From assembly GCA_934130235.1 (NCBI GenBank), contig CAKOXU010000011.1, forward strand, positions 1-26,996: DNA of 26,996 bases, given 5' to 3'. The position numbers and the translations under genes are program-made. Below, piece by piece: positions 15,438-23,462 of the stretch. The notes under the pieces were generated by a model. It had not been told where the DNA came from. It searched no databases and was given only the letters and a program-made list of their open reading frames with translations. This DNA comes from an uncultured Bacilli bacterium. Lineage in GTDB: Bacteria; Bacillota_I; Bacilli_A; RF39; UBA660. Positions within the stretch are counted from its first letter, which is position 1, and each line of letters begins with the position of its first letter.

Positions 15438-16302
15438 TTGCTTCCCATCTTCCATATATTCCACACGGTAATACTAAGTTATTATCCGTAATAGGAAGCC
15501 CTATCTCTCCAGATTCTGTTGAACCACCATATTTAACTTCCATAGTAGTTTTAAGTATGTTATAAAGTACTGTAGCAGATATACCTGTTGTATACGCATT
15601 TATTAAGAAAAATAAAGGTTTATCACTAAGTATTTGCATACATGCATTTATAAGTATATCTAAATTTTGTTCAAATTTCCATACTTCGCCATTTGGTCCT
15701 CTACCATAACTTGGCGGATCCATTATAATTGCATCATATTTTTTTCCACGTCGTGCTTCTCTTTGTACAAATTTTAAGCAATCGTCTACTATAAATCTTA
15801 TTTTGTGATTTTCAAGATTACATAATTTCATGTTTTCTTTTGCCCAACTTATCATTCCTTTTGATGCATCTACATGTACAACTTCTTCCGCTCCTGCCAT
15901 AGAAGCAGCCATTGTAGCGGCACCTGTATATGCAAATAAATTTAAAACTCTCACGTTTCTTTTTGAATTCTTTATTTTGTTCATTGAAAAATCCCAATTA
16001 GTAGCTTGTTCTGGAAACAATCCTGTATGTTTAAAATTTGTAGGGCTTACTTTAAATGTCAAGTTTTTATATTTTACAGTCCAGAAATCTGGTAATTTTG
16101 TATAAAAATCCCAATATCCACCACCCTTATTTGATCGATGATAAAATCCATCGATTTTATTCCATAAATCGTTTTTATTTATATTCCACATTGCTTGTGG
16201 TTCAGGTCTTCTAAATATAACATTTCCCCAACGTTCTAACTTTTCACCATTACCAGCTGAAATACACTCGTAATCCTTCCATTCATTACTAATTCTTTGC
16301 AT
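15430..16302 (-). CDS. Class I SAM-dependent RNA methyltransferase (RlmI-like)
   Basis: A 290-residue methyltransferase with the SAM-binding motif I VLNLFAYTGA (119-128), the acidic end of strand 2 in VDAS (Asp145) and motif IV DPPSYGRGPNG (195-205). This combination is typical of the SAM domain of RlmI/RlmK-type rRNA methyltransferases. The N-terminal PUA domain of RlmI is missing; about 115 residues including GYWDFYTKLPDFW take its place. The substrate is probably rRNA, but this is inference. Co-transcription with an RluA-family pseudouridine synthase suggests an RNA-modification operon. Confidence 0.85.
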   Translation of the reverse strand: MQRISNEWKDYECISAGNGEKLERWGNVIFRRPEPQAMWNINKNDLWNKIDGFYHRSNKGGGYWDFYTKLPDFWTVKYKNLTFKVSPTNFKHTGLFPEQATNWDFSMNKIKNSKRNVRVLNLFAYTGAATMAASMAGAEEVVHVDASKGMISWAKENMKLCNLENHKIRFIVDDCLKFVQREARRGKKYDAIIMDPPSYGRGPNGEVWKFEQNLDILINACMQILSDKPLFFLINAYTTGISATVLYNILKTTMEVKYGGSTESGEIGLPITDNNLVLPCGIYGRWEAND

Positions 16303-16335
16303 AACATCATTTCTTTCTATATATATTCTAACACA

Positions 16336-17040
16336 CTATAATATATTTTCACATATCAAATTATCATATTTATCCTTATATTTATTATACTGTTCTTTAG
16401 ACTTTATTGTCCAACCTAATACTAGATATTTATTTTGTTTAACGTTAGTGTTTTTCTTTACGTTAATGGAAATAAAGTCTATTTTTAAAAACTTGTAATA
16501 TATTTTTTTAAATATATTCATACTAATTTTACCATCTAATAAAAGTCCTACTGGGTATCTACACTTTAACTTATTTAGATTTTTAATAACGTATGGATTA
16601 AATGATTTAATTGCAATATCACCTTTATATCCGTCAAGTTCTTTTAATAGTTCTTTTTCAAATATTGAATTATTATTGTTGTCTTTAACTTCAATAATAA
16701 TTCCAACTTTTCCATTTACTAAGTTTAATACTTCTTTTAATTTAGGGATTTTATATCCACCTTTTATTTTAATTTTTTTTAAATCATTATATGTCATATT
16801 TTCAATATACTTATTAACAGTTGTCATTCTCTTCATATTGTAATCGTGAAACACTACTATTGTATTATCTTTTAATATATGTATATCGAGTTCTATCAAA
16901 TAATGTTTTTCTACTGCTTTGTTAAAAGCCACAAGTGTATTTTCAGGTATTGTTGAATTATGTATGCCTCTATGGGCAATTAAATTATTTTTTAAAAAGC
17001 TCATATTATATTTTATTATTTTATTAAATATCATATACAT
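16336..17040 (-). CDS. Glycerophosphodiester phosphodiesterase
   Basis: A 234-residue GDPD-family enzyme that hydrolyses glycerophosphodiesters to sn-glycerol 3-phosphate and an alcohol. Catalytic and metal ligands are present: His23-Arg24 (AHRG), Glu33 (PENT), Glu50 and Asp52 (ELDI), and His65 (VVFHD). No cleavable signal peptide is evident, so it is probably cytoplasmic. The start is uncertain: a GTG at 17043, ATGs at 17040 and 17034, and no strong ribosome site. It follows the rpsI terminator and probably has its own weak promoter (TATAAT at 17060-17065, minus strand). Confidence 0.9.
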   Translation of the reverse strand: MYMIFNKIIKYNMSFLKNNLIAHRGIHNSTIPENTLVAFNKAVEKHYLIELDIHILKDNTIVVFHDYNMKRMTTVNKYIENMTYNDLKKIKIKGGYKIPKLKEVLNLVNGKVGIIIEVKDNNNNSIFEKELLKELDGYKGDIAIKSFNPYVIKNLNKLKCRYPVGLLLDGKISMNIFKKIYYKFLKIDFISINVKKNTNVKQNKYLVLGWTIKSKEQYNKYKDKYDNLICENIL

Positions 17041-17075
17041 CACATTATTATTTTATCACATTATAAAGTTTTTGC

Positions 17076-17102
17076 AAAAAAACATTGGAATACTCCAATG
17101 TT
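17076..17102 (-). terminator. rpsI terminator
   Basis: On the minus strand AACATTGGA pairs with TCCAATGTT around a 4-base loop, with a seven-T run overlapping the end of the second arm. It lies 13 bases after the rpsI stop and is a textbook intrinsic terminator of the rplM-rpsI operon. Confidence 0.9.
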
Positions 17103-17115
17103 TGTAAAACTGTAA

Positions 17116-17526
17116 TTATCTCTTTGAGAATTGAGGTGCTCTACGAGCTGCTTTAAGACCTGGTTTCTTACGTTCTTTTGCTCTTGAATCACGAGTAATA
17201 AAACCAGCCTTTTTTAATATTTTTCTATAAGAATCTTCATTCTTTTCATTAGCCTTATCATATTCTAATAAAGCTCTAGTAATACCTAAACGAATAGCTC
17301 CTGTTTGTCCGGATTGTCCACCGCCTGATACTTTAACTTCAATATCAAATGAATTTTCATTATTAGTAGCTACTAAAGGTTGTTTTAAATCCATAACATA
17401 AGTTGCATAAGGCATAAATTCATTAACATCTACACCATTAACGGTAATTTTACCAGTACCTGAAGTCATTTTAACTTGAGCTACTGCTGATTTTCTTCTA
17501 CCTGTTCCTATAAATACTTTTGCCAT
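17116..17526 (-). CDS. rpsI: 30S ribosomal protein S9 (uS9)
   Basis: A 136-residue uS9. The family features are the start FIGTGRRKSAVAQVKM, the central GGGQSGQTGAIRLGI and the basic C-terminal tail RRAPQFSKR, which reaches the P-site tRNA. It follows rplM with an 11-base gap, the universal bacterial order. A TAGGAGG site precedes the ATG. Confidence 0.98.
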   Translation of the reverse strand: MAKVFIGTGRRKSAVAQVKMTSGTGKITVNGVDVNEFMPYATYVMDLKQPLVATNNENSFDIEVKVSGGGQSGQTGAIRLGITRALLEYDKANEKNEDSYRKILKKAGFITRDSRAKERKKPGLKAARRAPQFSKR

Positions 17527-17537
17527 TTAAAAACCTC

Positions 17538-17972
17538 CTATTTAATTTTCATCTCAACAGGCTTTTGTGCCATGTGTGGATGTTCATTTCCTTCATAAAC
17601 GAATAATTTTTTAGCTACTTGTCTACCTAATCTAGTATGAGGTATCATTCCTTTTACAGCTCTTTCAATCATCTCTACTGGATAATTTTCTCTCATCTCT
17701 TTAGCAGTTCTCTCTCTTAATCCTCCAGTATAGCCAGAGTGGTTATAATAAATTTTATCATTTAATTTATTTCCTGTTAGATTAACTTTTGAAGCATTTA
17801 CTACTATTACATAATCTCCACAATCAATATGTGGTGTATATGTAGGTTTATGCTTACCACGTAATACATCTGCTACTCTAGTTGCTAAACGTCCTAAATT
17901 AACACCTTCAGCATCTATAACATACCAATTACGTTCTACAGTTTCCTTTTTTTGCATATAAGAATTCTTCAT
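17538..17972 (-). CDS. rplM: 50S ribosomal protein L13 (uL13)
   Basis: A 144-residue uL13. Typical segments are WYVIDAEGVNLGRLATRVADVLRG in two parts (16-39), HIDCGDYVIVVNA, and the 3' half with GMIPHTRLGRQ. The ATG follows AAAGGAAATAAAT. A structured leader and a consensus promoter lie upstream, consistent with autoregulation of the rplM-rpsI operon as known for L13 leaders in Firmicutes. Separation from the usual truA neighbour indicates a local rearrangement. Confidence 0.98.
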   Translation of the reverse strand: MKNSYMQKKETVERNWYVIDAEGVNLGRLATRVADVLRGKHKPTYTPHIDCGDYVIVVNASKVNLTGNKLNDKIYYNHSGYTGGLRERTAKEMRENYPVEMIERAVKGMIPHTRLGRQVAKKLFVYEGNEHPHMAQKPVEMKIK

Positions 17973-18044
17973 ATTTATTTCCTTTCTCCATTACATATAA
18001 CAAGTTTTCCCAGGACTTGTTAAATGTGGGATTAAATGTACCAA
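17973..18044 (-). ncRNA. Structured rplM leader (L13 leader-like)
   Basis: The transcribed leader can fold compactly. An outer helix TACAT (18040-18036) pairs with ATGTA (17996-17992). A 7-bp hairpin AACAAGT/ACTTGTT (18021-18015 with 18005-17999) lies within it. The hairpin loop's TGGGA (18012-18008) is complementary to TCCCA (18031-18027), which would form a pseudoknot. Position and size fit the L13 leader family that binds L13 for autoregulation, but I cannot compare it with that family model here. Confidence 0.6.
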
Positions 18045-18049
18045 CTAAA

Positions 18050-18078
18050 ATAATACTAAAAAATAAGAAAAAAGTCAA
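18050..18078 (-). promoter_or_regulatory. rplM-rpsI promoter
   Basis: On the minus strand TTGACT (18073-18078) and TATTAT (18050-18055) are separated by 17 bp. The transcript would start near 18043, just before the structured leader. Confidence 0.75.
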
Positions 18079-18115
18079 TAAAAATATATGATTTTCTTGA
18101 CTTTTTATTACCTTT

Positions 18116-19120
18116 TTACTTAAAATAATCCAATTTCATATTTTCACGTACTCGTTTCATAACTTCTTCTGCTTTTTTCTTAGTTGCTTGAGTTCCTTCT
18201 TTTAAAATACTATCCACCTCTTCAGGATGATTTTCGTAATATTTTCTTACATCTTGCATAGGCTTTAAGAATTCAGAAATACGAGCTGCAAGTTCCATTT
18301 TGCATGTAACACATCCGCGTTGGCCGCTTTTACATTCACTACATACACTTTCCAGGTTTGGATTTGATATTAATTTATGATAGTAATATACCATACAAAT
18401 ATCAGGATTAGCTGGATCATCTTTTTTTATTTTTGATGGATCCGTAATTGCGCCCATTATCTTTTCTTTGATTGTATCATAATCATCGCTTAAGTATATA
18501 CAATTATTTAAGGATTTACTCATTTTTTCATTTCCATCCAATCCTTTTATTCTAGGATTTTTTGATAGTACTGGTTCTGGAATATTAAATGTTTCTCCGT
18601 ATATGGAATTAAATTTTCTAATTATTTCTCTAGCCTGTTCTAAATGAGGTAGTTGATCTTCTCCAACTGGAACTAAATTACTATTAACACATGCTATATC
18701 CGCTGCTTGGCTTACTGGATATCCTAAAAATCCATATGTGATTGATGAACCTTCTTTGCCAAATTTATCTTGTTTCTGCATTACTTCAAATTTAGTTGTT
18801 GGATTTCTATACAATCTAGAAACTGTAACTAAATTTGAAAAATACACAGTAAGTTCGGCTACTTCTGGTATTAATGATTGTATATAAATATGAGATTGTT
18901 TAGGATCTATCCCTGCAGCTAAATAATCAAGTGCGACTTCTCTTACATTCCTTCTAACTTTATCCGGATCATCAAAATTATCTGTTAAAGCTTGCACATC
19001 CGCTATTAAAATATATGTATCGTTTTCATTTTGTAATTCTACTCTATTCTTTAAAGAACCAAAATAGTGGCCTAAATGTAGTCTCCCAGTAGGCCTATCT
19101 CCTGTTAATATTGTTTTCAT
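18116..19120 (-). CDS. trpS: Tryptophanyl-tRNA synthetase
   Basis: A 334-residue class I aminoacyl-tRNA synthetase that charges tRNA-Trp. The HIGH motif is HLGH (15-18) within TGRLHLGHYFG and the KMSKS motif is intact (199-203). Unusually for a Bacilli TrpRS, it has five cysteines in the C-terminal half: Cys242, Cys260, Cys263, Cys270 and Cys273. The spacing C-x20-C-x6-C-x2-C (242, 263, 270, 273) is close to the [4Fe-4S] motif C-x22-C-x6-C-x2-C described in Thermotoga TrpRS. GGAGG precedes the ATG. Only 44 bases separate it from the upstream gene, so there is no room for a T-box leader. Confidence 0.97.
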   Translation of the reverse strand: MKTILTGDRPTGRLHLGHYFGSLKNRVELQNENDTYILIADVQALTDNFDDPDKVRRNVREVALDYLAAGIDPKQSHIYIQSLIPEVAELTVYFSNLVTVSRLYRNPTTKFEVMQKQDKFGKEGSSITYGFLGYPVSQAADIACVNSNLVPVGEDQLPHLEQAREIIRKFNSIYGETFNIPEPVLSKNPRIKGLDGNEKMSKSLNNCIYLSDDYDTIKEKIMGAITDPSKIKKDDPANPDICMVYYYHKLISNPNLESVCSECKSGQRGCVTCKMELAARISEFLKPMQDVRKYYENHPEEVDSILKEGTQATKKKAEEVMKRVRENMKLDYFK

Positions 19121-19164
19121 AATACCTCCAATTCTAAATATATTATACTATACTTTTATTTTTT

Positions 19165-20343
19165 TTAATATATATAATACTGAATTGTTTTATTAAACTC
19201 AAACTCAGTATTTTTTAATATTTTTTTAAATCCAGTACTATCACTATAATAATACAAGATATTATCTTCTATAAAATAAATATAATCATCGCTAGCTTTT
19301 ATATTTGAATCAATATCTCGTAAATATTTTTTTGTATCTATACTCTCTTTATTTATTTTATATAGCTTATTATTATCTATTAAGTAATATATTGTTCCAT
19401 CATTATTTCTATATAACTCTTTATCTTTATATGGGTCATCTAATGATGTAAAATCAAAAAGAACGCCTTTGTTTGCCTTTACATATGATATACTTTCCCA
19501 CTTACTATTTTTATAATATCTTACTTTATCATTTGATATAATAACTATTTTGTTTTTTGCAGGATCAATTTCATACTGAAGCTCATTATCTTTATCATAT
19601 AAATATATTTTATTATCCACTACTCCCTGAATATAGGAATCAAATGATATATCATTGTCTAATTTTAATTCTTTTACTTTATTTGTATACAAATCGACAA
19701 CATAGAACTTATTAAATGTATATATTGAATTATAATCAGCACTTACATAATAATGATCTAAAAATATGTGTAAATTATTTTCATATATATCTTTTTTAAA
19801 TATGTTTACAATTTTACCCTTATTGTAAAGTCCTTTATATGTAGATACTGCGACTGATTTATCTATTTTATTACTTTTGTAATAAGTAATTGTTGAAGTT
19901 TTAACTCCACTTGATAAGTTATCACTGTACACTTTTTTATCATAATTAGGAATACTGTTTACAAATTTTTTTAGTTCATTAGACTCACTTAAATCATTCA
20001 AATTATACAGTATATTGTTATTATAACACATTCCATCTATGATAATTTTTTTATTTATTTCTGGAACAACACATTCATAATTAGAATCTTTATAATAATA
20101 AATATTAGTTATTAATTGCTTATTATTTTTATAATTCTTGTATATCTTTATGGGATAAATATTTCCTTTGTGTTTAATTTCTATATATGTTGATTTATTC
20201 TCTTTTAATTGTAATACATTGAAACTATTTTTTTTAACTTTGATTGTATAGTTAAGTTTATTATTAATTGTACAAGATTTAATCAATAATATTATTAATA
20301 ACATTATTATAAAACATAAAAATGCTTTTTGTTTCTTACTCAT
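19165..20343 (-). CDS. Hypothetical membrane-anchored extracytoplasmic protein
   Basis: No function recognised. The 392-residue protein has a positively charged N-terminus and a hydrophobic segment (about 7-23) ending LIKSC. The Cys might be lipidated, but Lys before Ser is atypical for a lipobox, so a membrane anchor is more likely. The rest is Tyr/Asn/Lys-rich with recurrent short strands ending in YY or YI (IYYLIDNNKLYKI, YIYFIEDNILYYY), which suggests a beta-propeller-like or repeat beta fold outside the membrane. It is the last gene of an operon with the PH-domain and thioredoxin-like genes. AAAGGAG precedes the ATG. Confidence 0.75.
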   Translation of the reverse strand: MSKKQKAFLCFIIMLLIILLIKSCTINNKLNYTIKVKKNSFNVLQLKENKSTYIEIKHKGNIYPIKIYKNYKNNKQLITNIYYYKDSNYECVVPEINKKIIIDGMCYNNNILYNLNDLSESNELKKFVNSIPNYDKKVYSDNLSSGVKTSTITYYKSNKIDKSVAVSTYKGLYNKGKIVNIFKKDIYENNLHIFLDHYYVSADYNSIYTFNKFYVVDLYTNKVKELKLDNDISFDSYIQGVVDNKIYLYDKDNELQYEIDPAKNKIVIISNDKVRYYKNSKWESISYVKANKGVLFDFTSLDDPYKDKELYRNNDGTIYYLIDNNKLYKINKESIDTKKYLRDIDSNIKASDDYIYFIEDNILYYYSDSTGFKKILKNTEFEFNKTIQYYIY

Positions 20344-20373
20344 ATTTACTCCTTTATGAGAAAAGATAGACTC

Positions 20374-20811
20374 TTATCTATCTTCTTCCCTTACATATTT
20401 TTGCTTTTCATTCATCATATACTCAGTTACTTCAGATTGTATTTCATGAAGTGCTGATTTAGATATATTTGACAATGTCACAGTTTCTTTAACAGTATCT
20501 ATATTAACTTTTCCCCATAACATGCCGGCATCTACAGTTAAATCATTAAACATATCTGGTGTTATTGTAAGAAAAATATAACCAAATAATATACGTTTTT
20601 GTGCTAAAATTATTCTTTTATTAGTCAACGCAATTAAATACGTAGAAAACAAGTCAAACGAAGAAAAATTTCGTTGAGCAGCAAATACATATATTACTTC
20701 TTCATCGGGATTAAGATGTTTCTCTATTACTTTTGAATGTGCCTTAAGTCGCCATGCTACTGTAAATGGATAACTTTTTTTAAATCTCTTTGCTTTTTCA
20801 TATATTAACAT
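20374..20811 (-). CDS. Bacterial PH-domain protein (YokE-like)
   Basis: A 145-residue protein matching the bacterial pleckstrin-homology-like type (bPH/YokE-like). The features are LNPDEEVIYVFAA (about 34-46), then LIALTNKRIILAQKRILFGY (60-79), then WGKVNIDT. These describe a PH-like barrel followed by a C-terminal helix. Ligand and role are unknown. I chose the ATG at 20811, which follows GAGGTG by 7 bases, over an upstream GTG that lies within that ribosome site. It is the third gene of an operon whose other members are membrane-anchored, so a peripheral membrane role is possible. Confidence 0.75.
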   Translation of the reverse strand: MLIYEKAKRFKKSYPFTVAWRLKAHSKVIEKHLNPDEEVIYVFAAQRNFSSFDLFSTYLIALTNKRIILAQKRILFGYIFLTITPDMFNDLTVDAGMLWGKVNIDTVKETVTLSNISKSALHEIQSEVTEYMMNEKQKYVREEDR

Positions 20812-20822
20812 TTTATACACCT

Positions 20823-21932
20823 CTACTTTATTATACCATTCTCTGTAAACATATCAATAAGATACTGCTCTGTTGGTAAGTCTATTGAATAATCAAGAAG
20901 TTTATTGTTTTCAGTTATTAAAACCATCGGGAACGAAACTCCCTCTTCATATTCTAATTCTTTTAATTTATCCTTTACTTTAACATATAAATCACTATCC
21001 TGTGTCTCCACATTTAAATAATTTATAGTATAATCTGTATTTACTAATACATTACTCATAACATCTAATACTTTAGTGCATGAATCACAATTATTTTTTC
21101 CTATAACTATAATATTTTTATTTTCTGAATGTACAAGCTTTTCAAACGAGTCTGTACCTATTTCATTTACGATATCAATATTATCAATAAATTCAAATTC
21201 ATTCATCTGTTCAATATATTGATATCTCATCTTTTGTCCTCTAACACTACCTATTATTTTTTTATTCTTTATAAAAATTACTATTTGATCATCTACTTCA
21301 CTAATCTGAAGTAATTTATTAATCTTTTCTTGTTGAGTACTACTTAGTAAATATATATTTTCACGTCTAAAACTAATATTATACTTACTACAAATAATTT
21401 TAAGTATTTTTTCTTGATTATCTATTTCTTCACTATATTTATATGGTAAATATAAAACAGTAAAGTCTGTATCTAATGAATTTTCAACATTATCAAATAT
21501 ACCACTAATATCATCTAATACTTCTGGAATAATTGAATAATGCTTTAAAAATGTAGTTAAGCTCTCATAGTTTTCATAATCAATTAACGCATCCTTTACT
21601 TTTCCATCTACAAATACAACTATAATATTTGTAATATATTTACTGTTAATCAATTTCTCTAACCTAGTTTTATCAATTTTATCTATATCAGTTGTATCAA
21701 CATACTTATATTCAATTTCGTATTTATCTAATAATTCTTTTACTTCTTTTTTATAATTTTTTTTATTAGTTATATATAATACTTTAGTCCCAGTCTTAAC
21801 ATACTCCTTAACATCTGAAATAGTTTTCATGCTTGATGAATTGTATATCGCAACATACACTATTAAAAACAACATACAAATCAAAACTGCCACTATAACT
21901 TTTTTAACTATTTCAAATGCCTTATTATTCAT
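20823..21932 (-). CDS. Membrane-anchored multi-thioredoxin-fold protein
   Basis: A 369-residue protein with an N-terminal membrane anchor (about 12-30) and, by my reading, three thioredoxin-like units outside the membrane. Unit 1 (about 48-135: VLYITNKKNY, VVFVDGKVKD) and unit 2 (about 157-235: VLYLPYKYSE, IVIFIKNKKII) have the strand pattern but no CxxC. Unit 3 (about 272-369) has IVIGKNNCDSC with CxxC at 282-285 and a probable cis-Pro335. Only the last unit can be redox active. It starts 9 bases after the related two-domain gene, of which it looks like a diverged paralogue. Electron donor and substrates are unknown. Confidence 0.75.
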   Translation of the reverse strand: MNNKAFEIVKKVIVAVLICMLFLIVYVAIYNSSSMKTISDVKEYVKTGTKVLYITNKKNYKKEVKELLDKYEIEYKYVDTTDIDKIDKTRLEKLINSKYITNIIVVFVDGKVKDALIDYENYESLTTFLKHYSIIPEVLDDISGIFDNVENSLDTDFTVLYLPYKYSEEIDNQEKILKIICSKYNISFRRENIYLLSSTQQEKINKLLQISEVDDQIVIFIKNKKIIGSVRGQKMRYQYIEQMNEFEFIDNIDIVNEIGTDSFEKLVHSENKNIIVIGKNNCDSCTKVLDVMSNVLVNTDYTINYLNVETQDSDLYVKVKDKLKELEYEEGVSFPMVLITENNKLLDYSIDLPTEQYLIDMFTENGIIK

Positions 21933-21941
21933 GTAGACCTC

Positions 21942-22790
21942 CTATTCACTAATCAATCCAACTTTTTTAAATTCTCTAACTAATCCAGAAGGTGTTCTCT
22001 CACCAGAGATATATTTTATAACTTTTCCATTCTTAATAATAAGAGTTAAAGGTGTTCCAAATGAACCATTATTTACATAATCTTCATCATCATAATTTAT
22101 ATCTGTCAACGTTTGATAAAATTTCTCTTCTTCACCCGTTTTAAAATCAGTTATATTTAAATAATTAATAACAACATTGTACTTTTTAGCAACCTCATTT
22201 AAAACTGGTTTAATAGCTGCACAATGGCTACAACCTGTTTGACCAATAACCACTACATTTGTACCGCTATCTTTAATTAATTCTTGATATTTATCGAAGT
22301 CAATAAATGTGATTTCCTTTTCACCTGGATATTGAGCATCAAAATCTAATATTTCATTATTTTTTAAAAATTCAGTATAAGTAGGTCCATCTACATATCC
22401 TACTTGTTTATCTATTACCTTACCATTTTCAACAATAACAGTAATAGGAGTTTCATTTTTAATATCTAACTCTTTAGTAATTTTCTTTATATCTTTAGAT
22501 GTTAATAAGTTTGTATTAATATAATAATAATCAAAATCATAAGCATCCGCTAATTCCTCTAAAATAGGAGTTTGCTTTTTGCAATATGCGCAATTATCTT
22601 TAGCATAATAAATTATACTTCTCTCTTTAGAATTATATTTTTTATAAAACTTTTCTACAATCTCATTTGATTCTTTACTTTCTTTTAACATAGGTTTAAA
22701 ATCTAAATATGCATATAAACAAATTAGAATTATAGCTAATGCAGCACCAATTATACCTAAAATTAATCCTCTTTTATTTAATTTTTCCAT
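21942..22790 (-). CDS. Membrane-anchored tandem thioredoxin-like protein
   Basis: A 282-residue protein with an N-terminal membrane helix (about 9-28) and two thioredoxin-like domains facing the outside. Domain 1 (about 57-145) has YYAKDNCAYC with CxxC at 67-70 and cis-Pro115. Domain 2 (about 176-282) has VVIGQTGCSHC with CxxC at 187-190 and cis-Pro247. Both keep the redox motif, so thiol-disulfide exchange at the cell surface is likely (inference from the fold). It is the first gene of the operon 22790-19165, with a promoter directly upstream. Confidence 0.85.
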   Translation of the reverse strand: MEKLNKRGLILGIIGAALAIILICLYAYLDFKPMLKESKESNEIVEKFYKKYNSKERSIIYYAKDNCAYCKKQTPILEELADAYDFDYYYINTNLLTSKDIKKITKELDIKNETPITVIVENGKVIDKQVGYVDGPTYTEFLKNNEILDFDAQYPGEKEITFIDFDKYQELIKDSGTNVVVIGQTGCSHCAAIKPVLNEVAKKYNVVINYLNITDFKTGEEEKFYQTLTDINYDDEDYVNNGSFGTPLTLIIKNGKVIKYISGERTPSGLVREFKKVGLISE

Positions 22791-22830
22791 ATTTTACCTC
22801 TTTTCTTTAGATGAATCCACATCTATAAAT

Positions 22831-22858
22831 ATTATAACACAATTTTTATTCTTGTTAA
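22831..22858 (-). promoter_or_regulatory. Promoter of the thioredoxin-like operon
   Basis: On the minus strand TTAACA (22853-22858) and a perfect TATAAT (22831-22836) are 16 bp apart, 40 bases upstream of the first gene. A small hairpin AGATG/CATCT lies in the leader. Confidence 0.55.
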
Positions 22859-22867
22859 ATATAAATA

Positions 22868-23410
22868 TTATACTTTTTTATACATAAAGCAATCTTTTTC
22901 GTGTGAATAAATTAGACCTATTGCTTGAAGATATGAATATATTATTGTAGTTCCAACAAAAGTCATTCCACGTTTTTTTAAATCTATAGATATTCTATCT
23001 GACAGGTCTGATTTAGTCTTATTTGTTTCATAAATAATTTTACCAGTTGTAAATGTATTTAAGTATTCTTTAAAGCTTCCAAATTCTAATTGAATATTTT
23101 TAAATACTTTAGCATTATTTATACTTGATTTTATTTTTAATTTATTTCTTATTATATTTTTATTATTTACTAATTGATTTATTTTAGTATCATCATATTT
23201 TATAACCTTATTAACATCAAAATCATCATATGAGTGACGAAAATCGTTTCTTTTATTTAATACGCATTCCCATGACAATCCTGCTTGAAAAGATTCAAGT
23301 ATTAACATTTCAAATAAATAATCATCATTTAAATTTAGTTGGCCCCATTCATTATCATGATAGTCTAAATATTGTTTATTTTTTTCGTTACACCAGCTGC
23401 ATCTGTTCAT
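22868..23410 (-). CDS. tag: DNA-3-methyladenine glycosylase I
   Basis: A 180-residue Tag-family base-excision repair enzyme that removes 3-methyladenine from DNA. It starts MNRCSWCNE, and the family segments YHDNEWG (17-23) and ESFQAGLSWECVLNKR (39-54) are clear. The zinc-snap ligands are visible as Cys4, His18, His170 and Cys174 in SHEKDC. AGGTGAT precedes the ATG. The gap to the upstream regulator carries a terminator and a TATAAT (23426-23431, minus strand) with no clear -35. Confidence 0.95.
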   Translation of the reverse strand: MNRCSWCNEKNKQYLDYHDNEWGQLNLNDDYLFEMLILESFQAGLSWECVLNKRNDFRHSYDDFDVNKVIKYDDTKINQLVNNKNIIRNKLKIKSSINNAKVFKNIQLEFGSFKEYLNTFTTGKIIYETNKTKSDLSDRISIDLKKRGMTFVGTTIIYSYLQAIGLIYSHEKDCFMYKKV

Positions 23411-23437
23411 TTAATCACCTATCTTATTATAACACAA

Positions 23438-23462
23438 ATAAAAAGAGTAAAAAATTACTCTT
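23438..23462 (-). terminator. Terminator of the HTH-membrane regulator gene
   Basis: AAGAGTAA/TTACTCTT, a perfect 8-bp stem with a 4-base loop, is followed by TTTATT on the minus strand. The TAA stop of the gene is inside the stem. Confidence 0.7.

Noticed and set aside
15830..16105. 91-codon plus-strand frame inside the RNA methyltransferase gene
   Set aside because: Antisense to the SAM-binding region, whose motifs explain the sequence; no ribosome site or promoter.
19121..19164. T-box riboswitch upstream of trpS
   Set aside because: Only 44 bases separate trpS from the preceding gene, too short for a T-box, and no T-box sequence or antiterminator is seen.
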